Origin: Clostridium hydrogeniformans DSM 21757
Lineage (GTDB): Bacteria; Bacillota; Clostridia; Clostridiales; Clostridiaceae
DNA: 64,000 nucleotides
Direction: 5' to 3'
NCBI RefSeq assembly: GCF_000686705.1
Contig: NZ_KK366004.1
Coordinates: forward strand, 62,001 to 126,000
A program made the position numbers and the translations under genes. A model generated the notes under the pieces. It had not been told where the DNA came from and ran no database searches. It worked only from the letters and a program-made list of their open reading frames with translations. Below, in pieces: positions 51,345-59,957 of this stretch (the first letter of the stretch is position 1; every line of letters begins with the position of its first letter).

Positions 51345-51368
51345 TTAATATTTTCCCGTAAATATTAA
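51345..51368 (+). promoter_or_regulatory. Inverted repeat upstream of peptide/ABC exporter
   Basis: TTAATATTT and AAATATTAA separated by TCCCGT, about 155 bases before the peptide gene. It is a possible operator in an otherwise empty 330-base gap. Confidence 0.4.
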
Positions 51369-51524
51369 TAATATTGGTATTTTATAAAAATTATTTTGAT
51401 AGCTCTTGTTACAGTAAGAATAATTTTATAAAAGATACTTTTTACTATAATAGGAACATATAAAAACTATTTTAAGAAAAATAATGAGGCATATTTTAAA
51501 TTTTGAATAGATAGGAGAGGGAAT

Positions 51525-51614
51525 ATGGACATTCTTTTAAAGAGAAGAAGAGCAGAGATAAAGGCTTATCTTTGTGGTTCAATTTGGTGTATATGGAGTA
51601 AAGCAGTTAATTAA
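51525..51614 (+). CDS. 29-residue Cys/Trp-rich peptide, candidate exported signal or bacteriocin precursor
   Basis: ATAGGAGAGG precedes ATG 51525 and the frame encodes MDILLKRRRAEIKAYLCG and on to IWCIWSKAVN, then TAA. The N-terminal half is basic and hydrophilic, like a leader; the C-terminal AYLCGSIWCIWSKAVN has two Cys four residues apart and two Trp, like a core peptide. It ends 39 bases before an ABC exporter gene on the same strand, with no terminator between. The pairing suggests that the peptide is the exported cargo. No modifying enzyme is adjacent. It could alternatively be a regulatory leader peptide. Confidence 0.55.
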   Translation: MDILLKRRRAEIKAYLCGSIWCIWSKAVN

Positions 51615-51653
51615 TATAAATAATACAAAAATATATTTACGGGAGAGTTGTAT

Positions 51654-53255
51654 ATGTTTAAATTAATTGCTAAGTATTTAAAAAGGTATAAAGGTGAGTT
51701 AATAGTATTTACAACCATGCTTTTTATGTCAATATCAGCATCTTTTTTAATTCCTAAAATTTTAGGGGAATATATAGATAGTTTTGCTAAGGGGACTACA
51801 ATAAATAAATATATTATTTATTTATTCATAACTGTAGTTTTAATAGAAAGTATTTCAGCGTATTTTACAAAATATCTTAGAACAAAAATATCTAATAGAA
51901 TAACATTAGATATTATAAAAGACTTAACATCCCATATATTAAAATTACCTATAAGTTTTTTTAAAACTAAGGATGTCATGTATTTAAGTAGTAGAGTAAA
52001 TGGGGACAGCTTTAACTTAGCAGACTTTAGTACTAGAGTTATTTCAGAAGTTGTAGTTAGCTTAATAAGTTTATTAGTGTCTTATGTATATATTTTTGCC
52101 ATAGATTTTAATATTGGGTTTAGATTAGTATTATTAATTCCTTTGTATATAACCATATATAAATTACTAGAAAAATCTCTATTTGACAGGTCATTTAAGC
52201 AGAAAGAAGGAATTAATAAAGCTATGGCAGTTATGAATAACCAGTATTTAAATATAAAATACACTAAAATTAATAACTGGTACAGGGCCTTTGAGGAAAA
52301 TTTAAAAATTAAAACAGATGAGGCACAAAGTACTTTTGAAAAGTATGCTAAAATTTTATTCGCTTTTAATGGAATTGATACCCTAATTAAAAGATTAGGC
52401 ATATTAGTATTAATAGCTTATTCAGGATCATTAGTTTTAAGAGACATGTTAACTATAGGAGAATTTACTATTATAATAGCTTATTTTAATATATCCTTTA
52501 ACTCTTTAACTGGGTTAATTGAATTTTCAAAATTCTATCAAGATGCAAAGGTTTCCTATTTTAGAGTGAAAGAATTACTGGAGACTACTCATGAGAAAAA
52601 TGGAGAGGCTATTATGGATGGGGTAGATGAAATAACATTAAAAAATCTAACCTTTGGATATGATAAAGGACCTAAATTATTAAATGGACTTAATTATACA
52701 TTTAATAAGGGGAAAGTTTATTGTATTAAGGGGAAGAATGGTGCGGGGAAGAGTACATTGCTAGAACTGATTACTGGAATAGATAGTTGTTATGAAGGTG
52801 ACATTTTTTATAATAAAGAGAATCTTAGGAATATAAATCTTTACAAGTTAAGGAGCAAAGTAATAGGATATGTTGAGCAAAATCCTAATATAGTAGAAGG
52901 GAATCTACTTTATAACTTAACCTTAGGAGTAGAGATGGAGAAGATTAATTATATTAAAGAAGTATGTGAGAAGCTTAGTGTGGATAAAATTTTGCCTAAA
53001 GGGTATGAAGATAATATTACACCAAATAATGTTAATTTATCAGGTGGAGAGAAACAGAAAATTATAATAGCAAGGGCTTTAGGAAAAGATGGAGATATTA
53101 TAATAATGGATGAACCAACTTCAGCACTAGACTTAAAAAGTAAAGAAAAGCTTAAGGCTATGTTAAGTAATATCAAAAAAGATAAGATTATAATTTTAAT
53201 CACTCATGATAATAGTTTAGAAGATATATGTGATGAAATATTTACATTAGTTTAG
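51654..53255 (+). CDS. ABC exporter (fused membrane and ATPase domains)
   Basis: The 533-residue half-transporter has six membrane helices (about 1-290), including KRYKGELIVFTTMLFMSISA and the family loop DLTSHILKLPISFFKTKDV. Its ATPase domain (about 315-533) has Walker A GKNGAGKST, signature NLSGGEKQKIIIARAL and Walker B IIIMDEPTSALD. There is no C39 peptidase domain. Such exporters move peptides, lipids or drugs; the small peptide gene directly upstream points to peptide export. The ATG at 51654 follows GGGAGAG. Confidence 0.9.
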   Translation: MFKLIAKYLKRYKGELIVFTTMLFMSISASFLIPKILGEYIDSFAKGTTINKYIIYLFITVVLIESISAYFTKYLRTKISNRITLDIIKDLTSHILKLPISFFKTKDVMYLSSRVNGDSFNLADFSTRVISEVVVSLISLLVSYVYIFAIDFNIGFRLVLLIPLYITIYKLLEKSLFDRSFKQKEGINKAMAVMNNQYLNIKYTKINNWYRAFEENLKIKTDEAQSTFEKYAKILFAFNGIDTLIKRLGILVLIAYSGSLVLRDMLTIGEFTIIIAYFNISFNSLTGLIEFSKFYQDAKVSYFRVKELLETTHEKNGEAIMDGVDEITLKNLTFGYDKGPKLLNGLNYTFNKGKVYCIKGKNGAGKSTLLELITGIDSCYEGDIFYNKENLRNINLYKLRSKVIGYVEQNPNIVEGNLLYNLTLGVEMEKINYIKEVCEKLSVDKILPKGYEDNITPNNVNLSGGEKQKIIIARALGKDGDIIIMDEPTSALDLKSKEKLKAMLSNIKKDKIIILITHDNSLEDICDEIFTLV

Positions 53256-53260
53256 AATTT

Positions 53261-53303
53261 AAGGTGTTATTCTATAGAAATATGGAATAATACCTTATTT
53301 TTA
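53261..53303 (+). terminator. Terminator after ABC exporter
   Basis: Stem AAGGTGTTATT / AATAATACCTT (one G-T pair), then ATTTTTAT. Confidence 0.8.
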
Positions 53304-53658
53304 TAAAATAATTAATTAGTACTTTTACTTAATTAGAATATTATTATGAAAAATTATAGAAAAGCATAGAGAAATGTTAAAATTGGGCATAAAAAAACAC
53401 CCTTTTAGGGTTGAAGACTATTTTTAGCATAAAGGCAGTATTTTAAATCTAACATTAACTTATATTAATATCTTATGATAAAAACCTTAAGTTGTCAAGA
53501 GAAAGTTAGAAAATAAATGAAATTCAAATAATTAGCGTTGTAACTCATAATGGGAATATGGGTACATCCTTAAATCATCTATAGAGAGTTTTATTTTTAT
53601 AAATATTTCCTATAGAATATAGTAACTGACAAAAGAATGAATATATAGGAGGTGTACC
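53304..53658. other. Intergenic region before helD
   Basis: No reading frame was recognised. A small ACCC/GGGT hairpin lies near 53400-53415. Otherwise it is featureless up to AGGAGGTG before helD. Confidence 0.4.
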
Positions 53659-55935
53659 ATGTCTGTATTAGATCATCCAGATTATAATAAGGAAGTTGAA
53701 AAATTAAATTATACCCTTGAATATATGAAGATTTATAATAAAAGAGTATTTGAAGAAAAACTAAGAGTGGACGAAGATGTTGAATATGGATTAAAACATT
53801 ATAACTCTGATAATGCCGAACAATTTAATGAATTGATAATTAATAAGGTAATTAAGGATTCTTTAAATCAAAGACTTAAAAATCTAAACAAAAGTTTAAG
53901 TAAACCTTATTTTTCAAGAGTAGACTTTATTGAAAAAGAAGGGAATAGGTTAGAAGAATTATATATTGGAAAAGTGTCTTTACTTAGAGAAACAGATCAA
54001 GAACTTATTATAGTAGACTGGAGAGCGCCAATAGCCACTCTTTATTATGAAGGTCGTATTGGAGAGGCTAGTTTTGAAAGTCCGAGTGGTGCAATACAAG
54101 GAGAAATAAAATTAAAAAGGCAATATACCATTGAAAAATCGGAATTAAAAGAGATTCATGATATAGATATAACAACTAATGATGAGTTTCTCCAAGCAGC
54201 ATTAGGTTCTAGTAAGGATAAGAGACTTAAAGATATTGTTTCAACTATTCAAGCAGAACAAAATAGGGTAATAAGAGCAGATATGTGGAAACCTCTTGTA
54301 GTCCAAGGGGCGGCAGGAGGAGGGAAAACCACCATAGCTCTTCATAGAATTGCTTATCTTTTATATAATCATGAAAAAACTTTAAGTCCTAAAAATTTTA
54401 TGATAATAGCTCCAAATAGATTTTTCCTAAATTATATTTCAGAAGTGCTTCCAGACCTAGGTGTAGAAAATGTAGTTCAAACTACCTTTGAGGACTTTGC
54501 ATTAGAAGTTATAGGGAAAAAGTTTAAGATTGAAAATACTAGTGAAAAACTTTCTTTTCTTATAAATAATAATTCAATGGATAGAAAACATAAAGTTGAA
54601 AATATATCTTCATTTAAATCATCCTTTAAATTTAAAAAAATACTAGATAAATACATTAAAATTATTGAGAAAAATTTCATACCTAAAGAAGATTTTAAAA
54701 TAGAGTCATTTCTATTGCTAAAATACGAAGAAATAAATGACCTTTTCATAAAGGATTATAGTTATCTCCCCATGAAAGAAAGAATAAATGAGATTAAAAA
54801 AAATCTAACTAATATTTTAAAACAAAATAAGGATAGAATAATTGAAGATATAGAGCATACCTATGATAGGAAAATAGAAAAAGTTAAAGAGAAGATGGAT
54901 GACTGTGTAGAGAGAAGAAGTATAATAATAAACCTTGCAGATACTAGAGACTTAATGCTGACTAAGGTGAAAAAAACCTATAAAAGTGTAATAAGAGAGT
55001 ATATAAAGAAAATTTTAGTTCTATCTCCTATGGAGTATTATAAAAAATTATTAGAGGATAAACTTTTATTTAAGGAACTATCTTATGAATATGTGGAAGA
55101 AACTATAGCAGAAGAAATAAGATTGGAAACCTTGAAAAATATAAAATCCAATACAATAGAAGTAGAGGATTTAGCACCACTTATGTATTTAAAGGTCGTA
55201 GTAAATGGATTAGATGATAGGATTAACGTTAGGCATGTAGTAATAGACGAGGCACAGGACTTTAGTGTGTTTCAGTTAATTGTTCTTAAAAAAATTATTG
55301 GGGGAAATTCTTTTACAGTTCTAGGTGATTTATGTCAAGGGATTTATTCTTATAGAGGTATAAATCATTGGGAGGAAGCTTCAAGATTGGTGTTTGGAGA
55401 AGATAACTTCTCTATGGTTACCTTAAAGCAAAGTTATAGAACCACTATAGAAATAATGAAAGCTGCCAACATTGTTATAAAATCATTGAATGATCCTAGT
55501 CTTATAGAGGCAGAGCCAGTTATAAGGCACGGGGAAGAGGTTAAAGTAGTAGAAAAATATAATTTTAAAGATATCATAGAATGTATAAAAAATGATATTT
55601 CTAATATTCAAGTGGATGGATTTAAGTCAGCAGCTATTATATGTAAGACTGTGGAAGAATGTATAGAATTTAAAAAAGAGTTAAAGAAATTAGGGATAGA
55701 TATAAAAATAATAAATGAAGGTGAGAATGAATATTCAGGAGGCATGGTATTAATTCCATGTCACTTAGCTAAAGGCCTTGAATTTGATGTAGTTATTATT
55801 GCTAATGGGAGCAAGAAAATGTATCCTAAAACTGAGCTTAATGTAAAGCTTTTATATATTGCTATGACAAGACCCATTCATAAGTTATATATATATTCTC
55901 TTGGTGAGATGGCAGAGATGCTAAAGCTAATTTAA
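53659..55935 (+). CDS. helD: HelD-like RNA polymerase recycling ATPase (UvrD/Rep-type helicase superfamily)
   Basis: The 758-residue protein has an N-terminal coiled coil (about 1-75), which enters the RNA polymerase secondary channel in HelD. Walker A is GAAGGGKTTIALHRIAYLLY (about 217-236), and a long helical insertion carries the second arm (about 380-470). Motifs VVIDEAQDFSVFQ, GDLCQGIYSYRG, LKQSYRTTIEIM and the C-terminal HLAKGLEFDVVIIAN and LYIAMTRP follow. This order and length are those of HelD, which frees stalled RNA polymerase from DNA. AGGAGGTG precedes the ATG. It is a single gene with a terminator behind. Confidence 0.92.
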   Translation: MSVLDHPDYNKEVEKLNYTLEYMKIYNKRVFEEKLRVDEDVEYGLKHYNSDNAEQFNELIINKVIKDSLNQRLKNLNKSLSKPYFSRVDFIEKEGNRLEELYIGKVSLLRETDQELIIVDWRAPIATLYYEGRIGEASFESPSGAIQGEIKLKRQYTIEKSELKEIHDIDITTNDEFLQAALGSSKDKRLKDIVSTIQAEQNRVIRADMWKPLVVQGAAGGGKTTIALHRIAYLLYNHEKTLSPKNFMIIAPNRFFLNYISEVLPDLGVENVVQTTFEDFALEVIGKKFKIENTSEKLSFLINNNSMDRKHKVENISSFKSSFKFKKILDKYIKIIEKNFIPKEDFKIESFLLLKYEEINDLFIKDYSYLPMKERINEIKKNLTNILKQNKDRIIEDIEHTYDRKIEKVKEKMDDCVERRSIIINLADTRDLMLTKVKKTYKSVIREYIKKILVLSPMEYYKKLLEDKLLFKELSYEYVEETIAEEIRLETLKNIKSNTIEVEDLAPLMYLKVVVNGLDDRINVRHVVIDEAQDFSVFQLIVLKKIIGGNSFTVLGDLCQGIYSYRGINHWEEASRLVFGEDNFSMVTLKQSYRTTIEIMKAANIVIKSLNDPSLIEAEPVIRHGEEVKVVEKYNFKDIIECIKNDISNIQVDGFKSAAIICKTVEECIEFKKELKKLGIDIKIINEGENEYSGGMVLIPCHLAKGLEFDVVIIANGSKKMYPKTELNVKLLYIAMTRPIHKLYIYSLGEMAEMLKLI

Positions 55936-55998
55936 AGTTTAATAGTAAGAGTATAATTCTTAATGAAGAGTATACACTTTATATAAGAATATACTAGT

Positions 55999-56042
55999 AA
56001 ATGGATGTATATAACTGTAAAATATAGATACATCCATTTTAT
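55999..56042 (+). terminator. Terminator after helD
   Basis: Perfect 12-base stem AAATGGATGTAT / ATACATCCATTT, then TATAACT. Confidence 0.75.
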
Positions 56043-56059
56043 AACTAGGAGGAATGAAT

Positions 56060-56620
56060 ATGAAGGTTGTATTAGTGCGTCATGGAGAACCAGATTATAC
56101 ATTGGTTACAGAAAGAGGCTTTAAAGGTCATGGAAGAGATCTAGCCCAGCTTACAGAAGAAGGAATAGGCCAAGCTATAAGAGTATCACGGGATAGTAGA
56201 TTAGATGGGGCAGAGCTTATAGTTTTTTCACCTTATACTAGAGCACTTCAAACCGCAGCAATTATATCTAGAAAAAGAGACTTAGATATAAGTATAGAAC
56301 TAGACTTACATGAGTGGCTACCAGATTTAACTTTTAGTTATAGTAATGACTCTGAGGTTATTAAAGCGGGTAAAGAATTAGAAATGCATAAGGGTGTATA
56401 TAAAGAAAATGAGAAAAAGAACTGGGAAGAGTTAAGTACTGTAGGAAATAGAGCGATAAATTCCCTAAAAAAATATATGGATTATAATAAAATAATAGTA
56501 GTATGCCATGGTATTGTTATGAGGCAATTTAAATTTAAGAAACATATAGATTATTGTGGTATTTTAGAAATAGATTTTCATGAAGGATATACTTGGGGTG
56601 GATGGGTAGAAGATAAGTAG
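56060..56620 (+). CDS. Histidine phosphatase family protein
   Basis: The 186-residue protein of the phosphoglycerate mutase-like superfamily has the catalytic RHG motif at residues 8-10 in VVLVRHGEPDY, the second conserved segment VFSPYTRALQTA, and the C-terminal IIVVCHGIVMRQF with the second catalytic His. The substrate is not predictable. Two ATG codons follow AGGAGG; the second (56060) has proper spacing. Confidence 0.9.
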   Translation: MKVVLVRHGEPDYTLVTERGFKGHGRDLAQLTEEGIGQAIRVSRDSRLDGAELIVFSPYTRALQTAAIISRKRDLDISIELDLHEWLPDLTFSYSNDSEVIKAGKELEMHKGVYKENEKKNWEELSTVGNRAINSLKKYMDYNKIIVVCHGIVMRQFKFKKHIDYCGILEIDFHEGYTWGGWVEDK

Positions 56621-56843
56621 AGTGAATTATATTAATCTTAATTTTAAGTTAATTTTAAGCTAATAATTACACTAGAATGATTTATCTTATAGTATAATTA
56701 TAATAAAAATACTTTTATTATAATTATAGTGATATATTATAGTAGATTGTCACTGTATTAAGATTAAGGACAACATATTAGACTAAATTAGTAAATAAGT
56801 CATTTTAGTATGGAATTAAATTTTAAAATTAAGGAGAGAGGTT

Positions 56844-57221
56844 ATGGGAATTTTCAGTGGATTAGTAGGAAATGCATCAGAAAGTAATATGGAGAAGATT
56901 CATGAAAAGTATTCAAAACTTTTAGGACCATCAGAGACAATAGAAAGAGCTTATAGCATTATAAGAGATCTTATGATATTTACAAATAAAAGACTTATAA
57001 TAGTTGATATACAAGGAATTACAGGAAAGAAGGTAAGTTATCACTCAGTACCATATAAGAGTATAACTCATTTTCAGGTTGAAACTGCTGGGCATTTTGA
57101 CTTAGATGCAGAGCTTAAAATTTGGATATCAAGCACAGCTGAACCTGTTGGGCTTCAATTTAATAAAAGTTCAAGCATTTATGAAATTCAAGGAATATTA
57201 GCTGAATACATTTCAAGGTAG
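56844..57221 (+). CDS. Bacterial PH-domain protein (bPH_1 type)
   Basis: The 125-residue protein starts MGIFSGLVGNAS. It contains LIFTNKRLIIVDIQGITGKK-like sequence (RDLMIFTNKRLIIVDIQG), YHSVPYKSITHFQVETAG, and AELKIWISSTAEP with a C-terminal helix, the pattern of YvbH/bPH_1 pleckstrin-homology-like proteins. These small cytoplasmic proteins have unknown function. AAGGAGAG precedes the ATG. A terminator follows. Confidence 0.88.
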   Translation: MGIFSGLVGNASESNMEKIHEKYSKLLGPSETIERAYSIIRDLMIFTNKRLIIVDIQGITGKKVSYHSVPYKSITHFQVETAGHFDLDAELKIWISSTAEPVGLQFNKSSSIYEIQGILAEYISR

Positions 57222-57298
57222 TAGTTTTATAATATATATTATAAAGAGTAAATTAAATATTTTAAAGCTATAACAAAATAATGTAAGAAATATAAAGT

Positions 57299-57350
57299 TT
57301 CCCCTATGAGGAGCTCTTTAAAAGGAGTTATTTCATAGGGGTTTGTTTTT
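57299..57350 (+). terminator. Terminator after PH-domain gene
   Basis: Stem CCCCTATGA ... TCATAGGGG with inner GAGCTC-AGGAGTT pairing, then TTTGTTTTT. Confidence 0.85.
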
Positions 57351-57484
57351 AGTATACAATTAATTAAAACTTTAGCTAAAAAATTAGAAAAAAAATATTA
57401 AAAGTCATGTAAAAATATGTTAAGGTATAATAGGGATATAAATACAATATAAGGATAGGAGATAAAGTAAGGGGATGATTTAAT

Positions 57485-57910
57485 ATGACCGTCTACTATA
57501 ACTTAGACTCAAATGACTTAGAATCAACATATGGTAAAGATATATTATGCAGAGTAGATGAATACATAGAAGGAGGGATATTAGTTAAAGATCTTCCTTC
57601 ATCACAGCTAATTGCTATGGAAAATGGAACAATTATTTTAAAACCTAATGAAATTAAATCCATTAATTTAAATAATGATAAATTTTTAAATTTTATGGAG
57701 GAGGTATATATATATTCTAAAGCTTTAAAAACCTTTACTGGAGCATTAAAGATAAACCATGAAATTTATGGGGATAACATAGGGGAGTTATATATAGGAT
57801 TATTTCCTCAGTATAATAAATCTATGGATAAGACTAGCGATATTAAGAGGACAGGGGAGTTTATTTATAGTATAGATGAACTTGAAAAGTTTTTAATGAA
57901 TATAATATAA
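57485..57910 (+). CDS. Hypothetical protein, 141 residues
   Basis: A soluble protein with no recognised family. It contains GGILVKDLPSSQLIAMENGT and GEFIYSIDELEKFLMN. AGGGGATGA precedes the ATG. It is flanked by terminators on both sides, so it is transcribed alone. Confidence 0.55.
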   Translation: MTVYYNLDSNDLESTYGKDILCRVDEYIEGGILVKDLPSSQLIAMENGTIILKPNEIKSINLNNDKFLNFMEEVYIYSKALKTFTGALKINHEIYGDNIGELYIGLFPQYNKSMDKTSDIKRTGEFIYSIDELEKFLMNII

Positions 57911-57962
57911 GTGCAAAATATAGCAATTTATTAATAATTTAAATAGGTTTTAGGAATAAAAA

Positions 57963-58012
57963 TAAGGCTAAACTACTAGGGAAATTAGGTTCACTGGTAG
58001 TTTAGCCTTATT
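57963..58012 (+). terminator. Terminator after 141-residue protein gene
   Basis: Perfect stem AAGGCTAAACTAC / GTAGTTTAGCCTT with a long loop, then ATTTAATATGTTTT. Confidence 0.85.
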
Positions 58013-58069
58013 TAATATGTTTTAGTATTTATAATAAGTAGATATGTGAAAATACTTGTATGGATAATA

Positions 58070-58126
58070 TTTACATATATGTCACGGTGTGATATAGTAT
58101 TCATAACATATGTCACACTGCGACAT
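58070..58126 (+). promoter_or_regulatory. PadR promoter with two operators
   Basis: TTTACA (58070-58075), a 17-base spacer and TATAGT (58093-58098) form the promoter. Two 17-base sites of the form ATGTC-N7-GAYAT lie in its spacer (58079-58095) and just downstream (58110-58126), the second being ATGTCACACTGCGACAT. They fit PadR-family operators (ATGT/ACAT) and imply autorepression. Confidence 0.7.
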
Positions 58127-58157
58127 ATATTAAGAATAGAATATAGAGGTGGAAGTT

Positions 58158-58499
58158 GTGAGCTTAGAAAAAGAAATAAGAAATTTTATTCCTATGACGG
58201 AAACAGCTTATTATATTCTTCTTTCTCTAAATAAGCCAAGACATGGATATGGAATAATACAGCATGTAGAGAAAATTACTGAAGGAAGAATTAGACTTGG
58301 ATCTGGAACAGTATATGGTACTCTATCAAAGATGCAGAAAAATAAAATTATTTCAATTTATGCAGATGAAGATAGAAAAACAATATATGAAATAACTGAT
58401 TTAGGAAAGATATTAATAAGGGAAGAGATAAATAGAATAAAGGAATTATATAATAATGGGGTTGAATATGGGGAGGATTTCTATGATTCGGATAATTAA
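58158..58499 (+). CDS. PadR-family transcriptional regulator
   Basis: The 113-residue winged-helix repressor has FIPMTETAYYILLSLNKPRH, GYGIIQHVEKITEGRIRLGS, GTVYGTLSKMQKNKIISIYA and DRKTIYEITDLGKILIREE, the full PadR pattern, ending in a short helix for dimerisation. The start is GTG at 58158 (GAGGTGG upstream); GTG at 58149 is less well spaced. It overlaps the start of the DUF2812 gene by 17 bases. The promoter has two palindromic sites it probably binds. Confidence 0.92.
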   Translation: MSLEKEIRNFIPMTETAYYILLSLNKPRHGYGIIQHVEKITEGRIRLGSGTVYGTLSKMQKNKIISIYADEDRKTIYEITDLGKILIREEINRIKELYNNGVEYGEDFYDSDN

Positions 58500-59661
58500 G
58501 TTATTTTGGAGCTTTAATATCATTAAAATAGAAAAATGGTTAAGAGAAAAGGCATTAGAGGGGTATATATTAAAAGATGTAAATATAAATACTAGGGTAT
58601 TTACATTTAATCGGGGGGATAAAAAGGATATAACCTATAGAATTTGTTATGGAGATAAAGGTATAGATCATATTGAAAATGGGCTTAAGAGAAATGGGTG
58701 GTATAAGCTATTTAGCACGGGGAAATGGACTTTTATAGCTAATGAGAATAAATTGGAAGAAATAAGGGTGCAGCCTTTAAGGGAGAATTTATTAAAAAGG
58801 ATTAGAGTATCAAAGGTTATATTATCATGCTTACTGTTATACTATGTTATTACAAGAGGAATGTTTTCATTATTACTAATATCTATGATTTTTTCAGGAA
58901 GTATGGAAGTATATAATTCAAATAATTTAAGAGTGGAGTATGGGATTTTAGACTATGGTTTTATTAGTATAAAATTAATTTTTCCTATAATAGTGTTTAT
59001 AATTTTATTTGCTATACTGAAAAATGAAGAAAAACAATTAAAAGGGTGTTTTTATGAGGGATTAGATAATAAGATTTTTAAAGAGGAATTAGAATGTGAG
59101 AATAAGTTAGAGTTAATAAAGATATTTAAACTTGGATGGGTTTACTCACCGGATAAATTAGAACAATGGCTTCAAGAGATGGAGAGAAAAGGCTTAAATT
59201 TGTATAAGATAAGTAAGAACGGATGTAAGTTTTATTTTTTTAAGGGTAAACCAAGAAAGATAAAATATGTAGCTGATTTAAAGAAATTACCTAATGAAAT
59301 ATGTTATGAAATATATAAAGAAGATAACTGGGACTTAGCTTTCCGTAGTAGTAGCAGTATATTTCAATGGACTATATGGAAAAAAGAATATAAGGGTAAA
59401 AAACCAGAAATATATTCAGATAGGGAGGAAGGGATTAAATATGCTAGAAGGGTTCTACTAGTAAACTTATTAACAATAGTACCACTTATGTCTACTTGTG
59501 TTTTTATGATTATAATGGAAACATTATGGATTAATAGCAGAATCCATAATATATATATTTTACTAATATTTATACTAATATTTTTTCAGCAATCTTATTT
59601 ATTTTTTAAAACATTATTATGCTATAGTAGATTAAAAAGGGATATTTATAAATTATCATAA
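58483..59661 (+). CDS. DUF2812 membrane protein, two DUF2812 repeats
   Basis: The 392-residue protein has a first DUF2812 domain (about 1-90: FWSFNIIKIEKWLREKALEG), two membrane helices (about 112-145 and 165-187), a second DUF2812 domain (about 205-315: GWVYSPDKLEQWLQEMERKG) and two C-terminal helices (about 320-380). PadR-DUF2812 pairs are common in Firmicutes; the function of DUF2812 is unknown but thought to be a PadR-controlled membrane sensor or effector. The ATG at 58483 follows GGGGAGGA. Confidence 0.88.
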   Translation: MIRIIKLFWSFNIIKIEKWLREKALEGYILKDVNINTRVFTFNRGDKKDITYRICYGDKGIDHIENGLKRNGWYKLFSTGKWTFIANENKLEEIRVQPLRENLLKRIRVSKVILSCLLLYYVITRGMFSLLLISMIFSGSMEVYNSNNLRVEYGILDYGFISIKLIFPIIVFIILFAILKNEEKQLKGCFYEGLDNKIFKEELECENKLELIKIFKLGWVYSPDKLEQWLQEMERKGLNLYKISKNGCKFYFFKGKPRKIKYVADLKKLPNEICYEIYKEDNWDLAFRSSSSIFQWTIWKKEYKGKKPEIYSDREEGIKYARRVLLVNLLTIVPLMSTCVFMIIMETLWINSRIHNIYILLIFILIFFQQSYLFFKTLLCYSRLKRDIYKLS

Positions 59662-59663
59662 AT

Positions 59664-59707
59664 AAAAACCATGTATAGAAAAAAATTTTTTATGCATGGT
59701 TTTTAAT
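59664..59707 (+). terminator. Terminator after DUF2812 gene
   Basis: Stem AAAAACCATG / CATGGTTTTTA with AT-rich inner part. Confidence 0.8.
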
Positions 59708-59957
59708 TTTTATGATATTTAATATTAGAATAGAAAATAGAATATTAAGGTTAGATTGTTAAAAATTATAGCTATAGATTAACATTTTAATAAAAAGATA
59801 AAATTGAAGGAATATTCAGAAATAATAGGGGATATTAAGTATTTTAACTTTATAATGAGAAACTAAAAAGTATATAGGAATATTCAGTAGATAAACTTCT
59901 ATATAATAATACTATAAGTATTATATGAAATATAAATAGAAGGGATGTTGATATTAT

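Noticed and set aside
58046-58234. Open frame overlapping the PadR promoter and gene start
   Set aside because: It covers the promoter and operators, is in another frame than padR and has no ribosome binding site.
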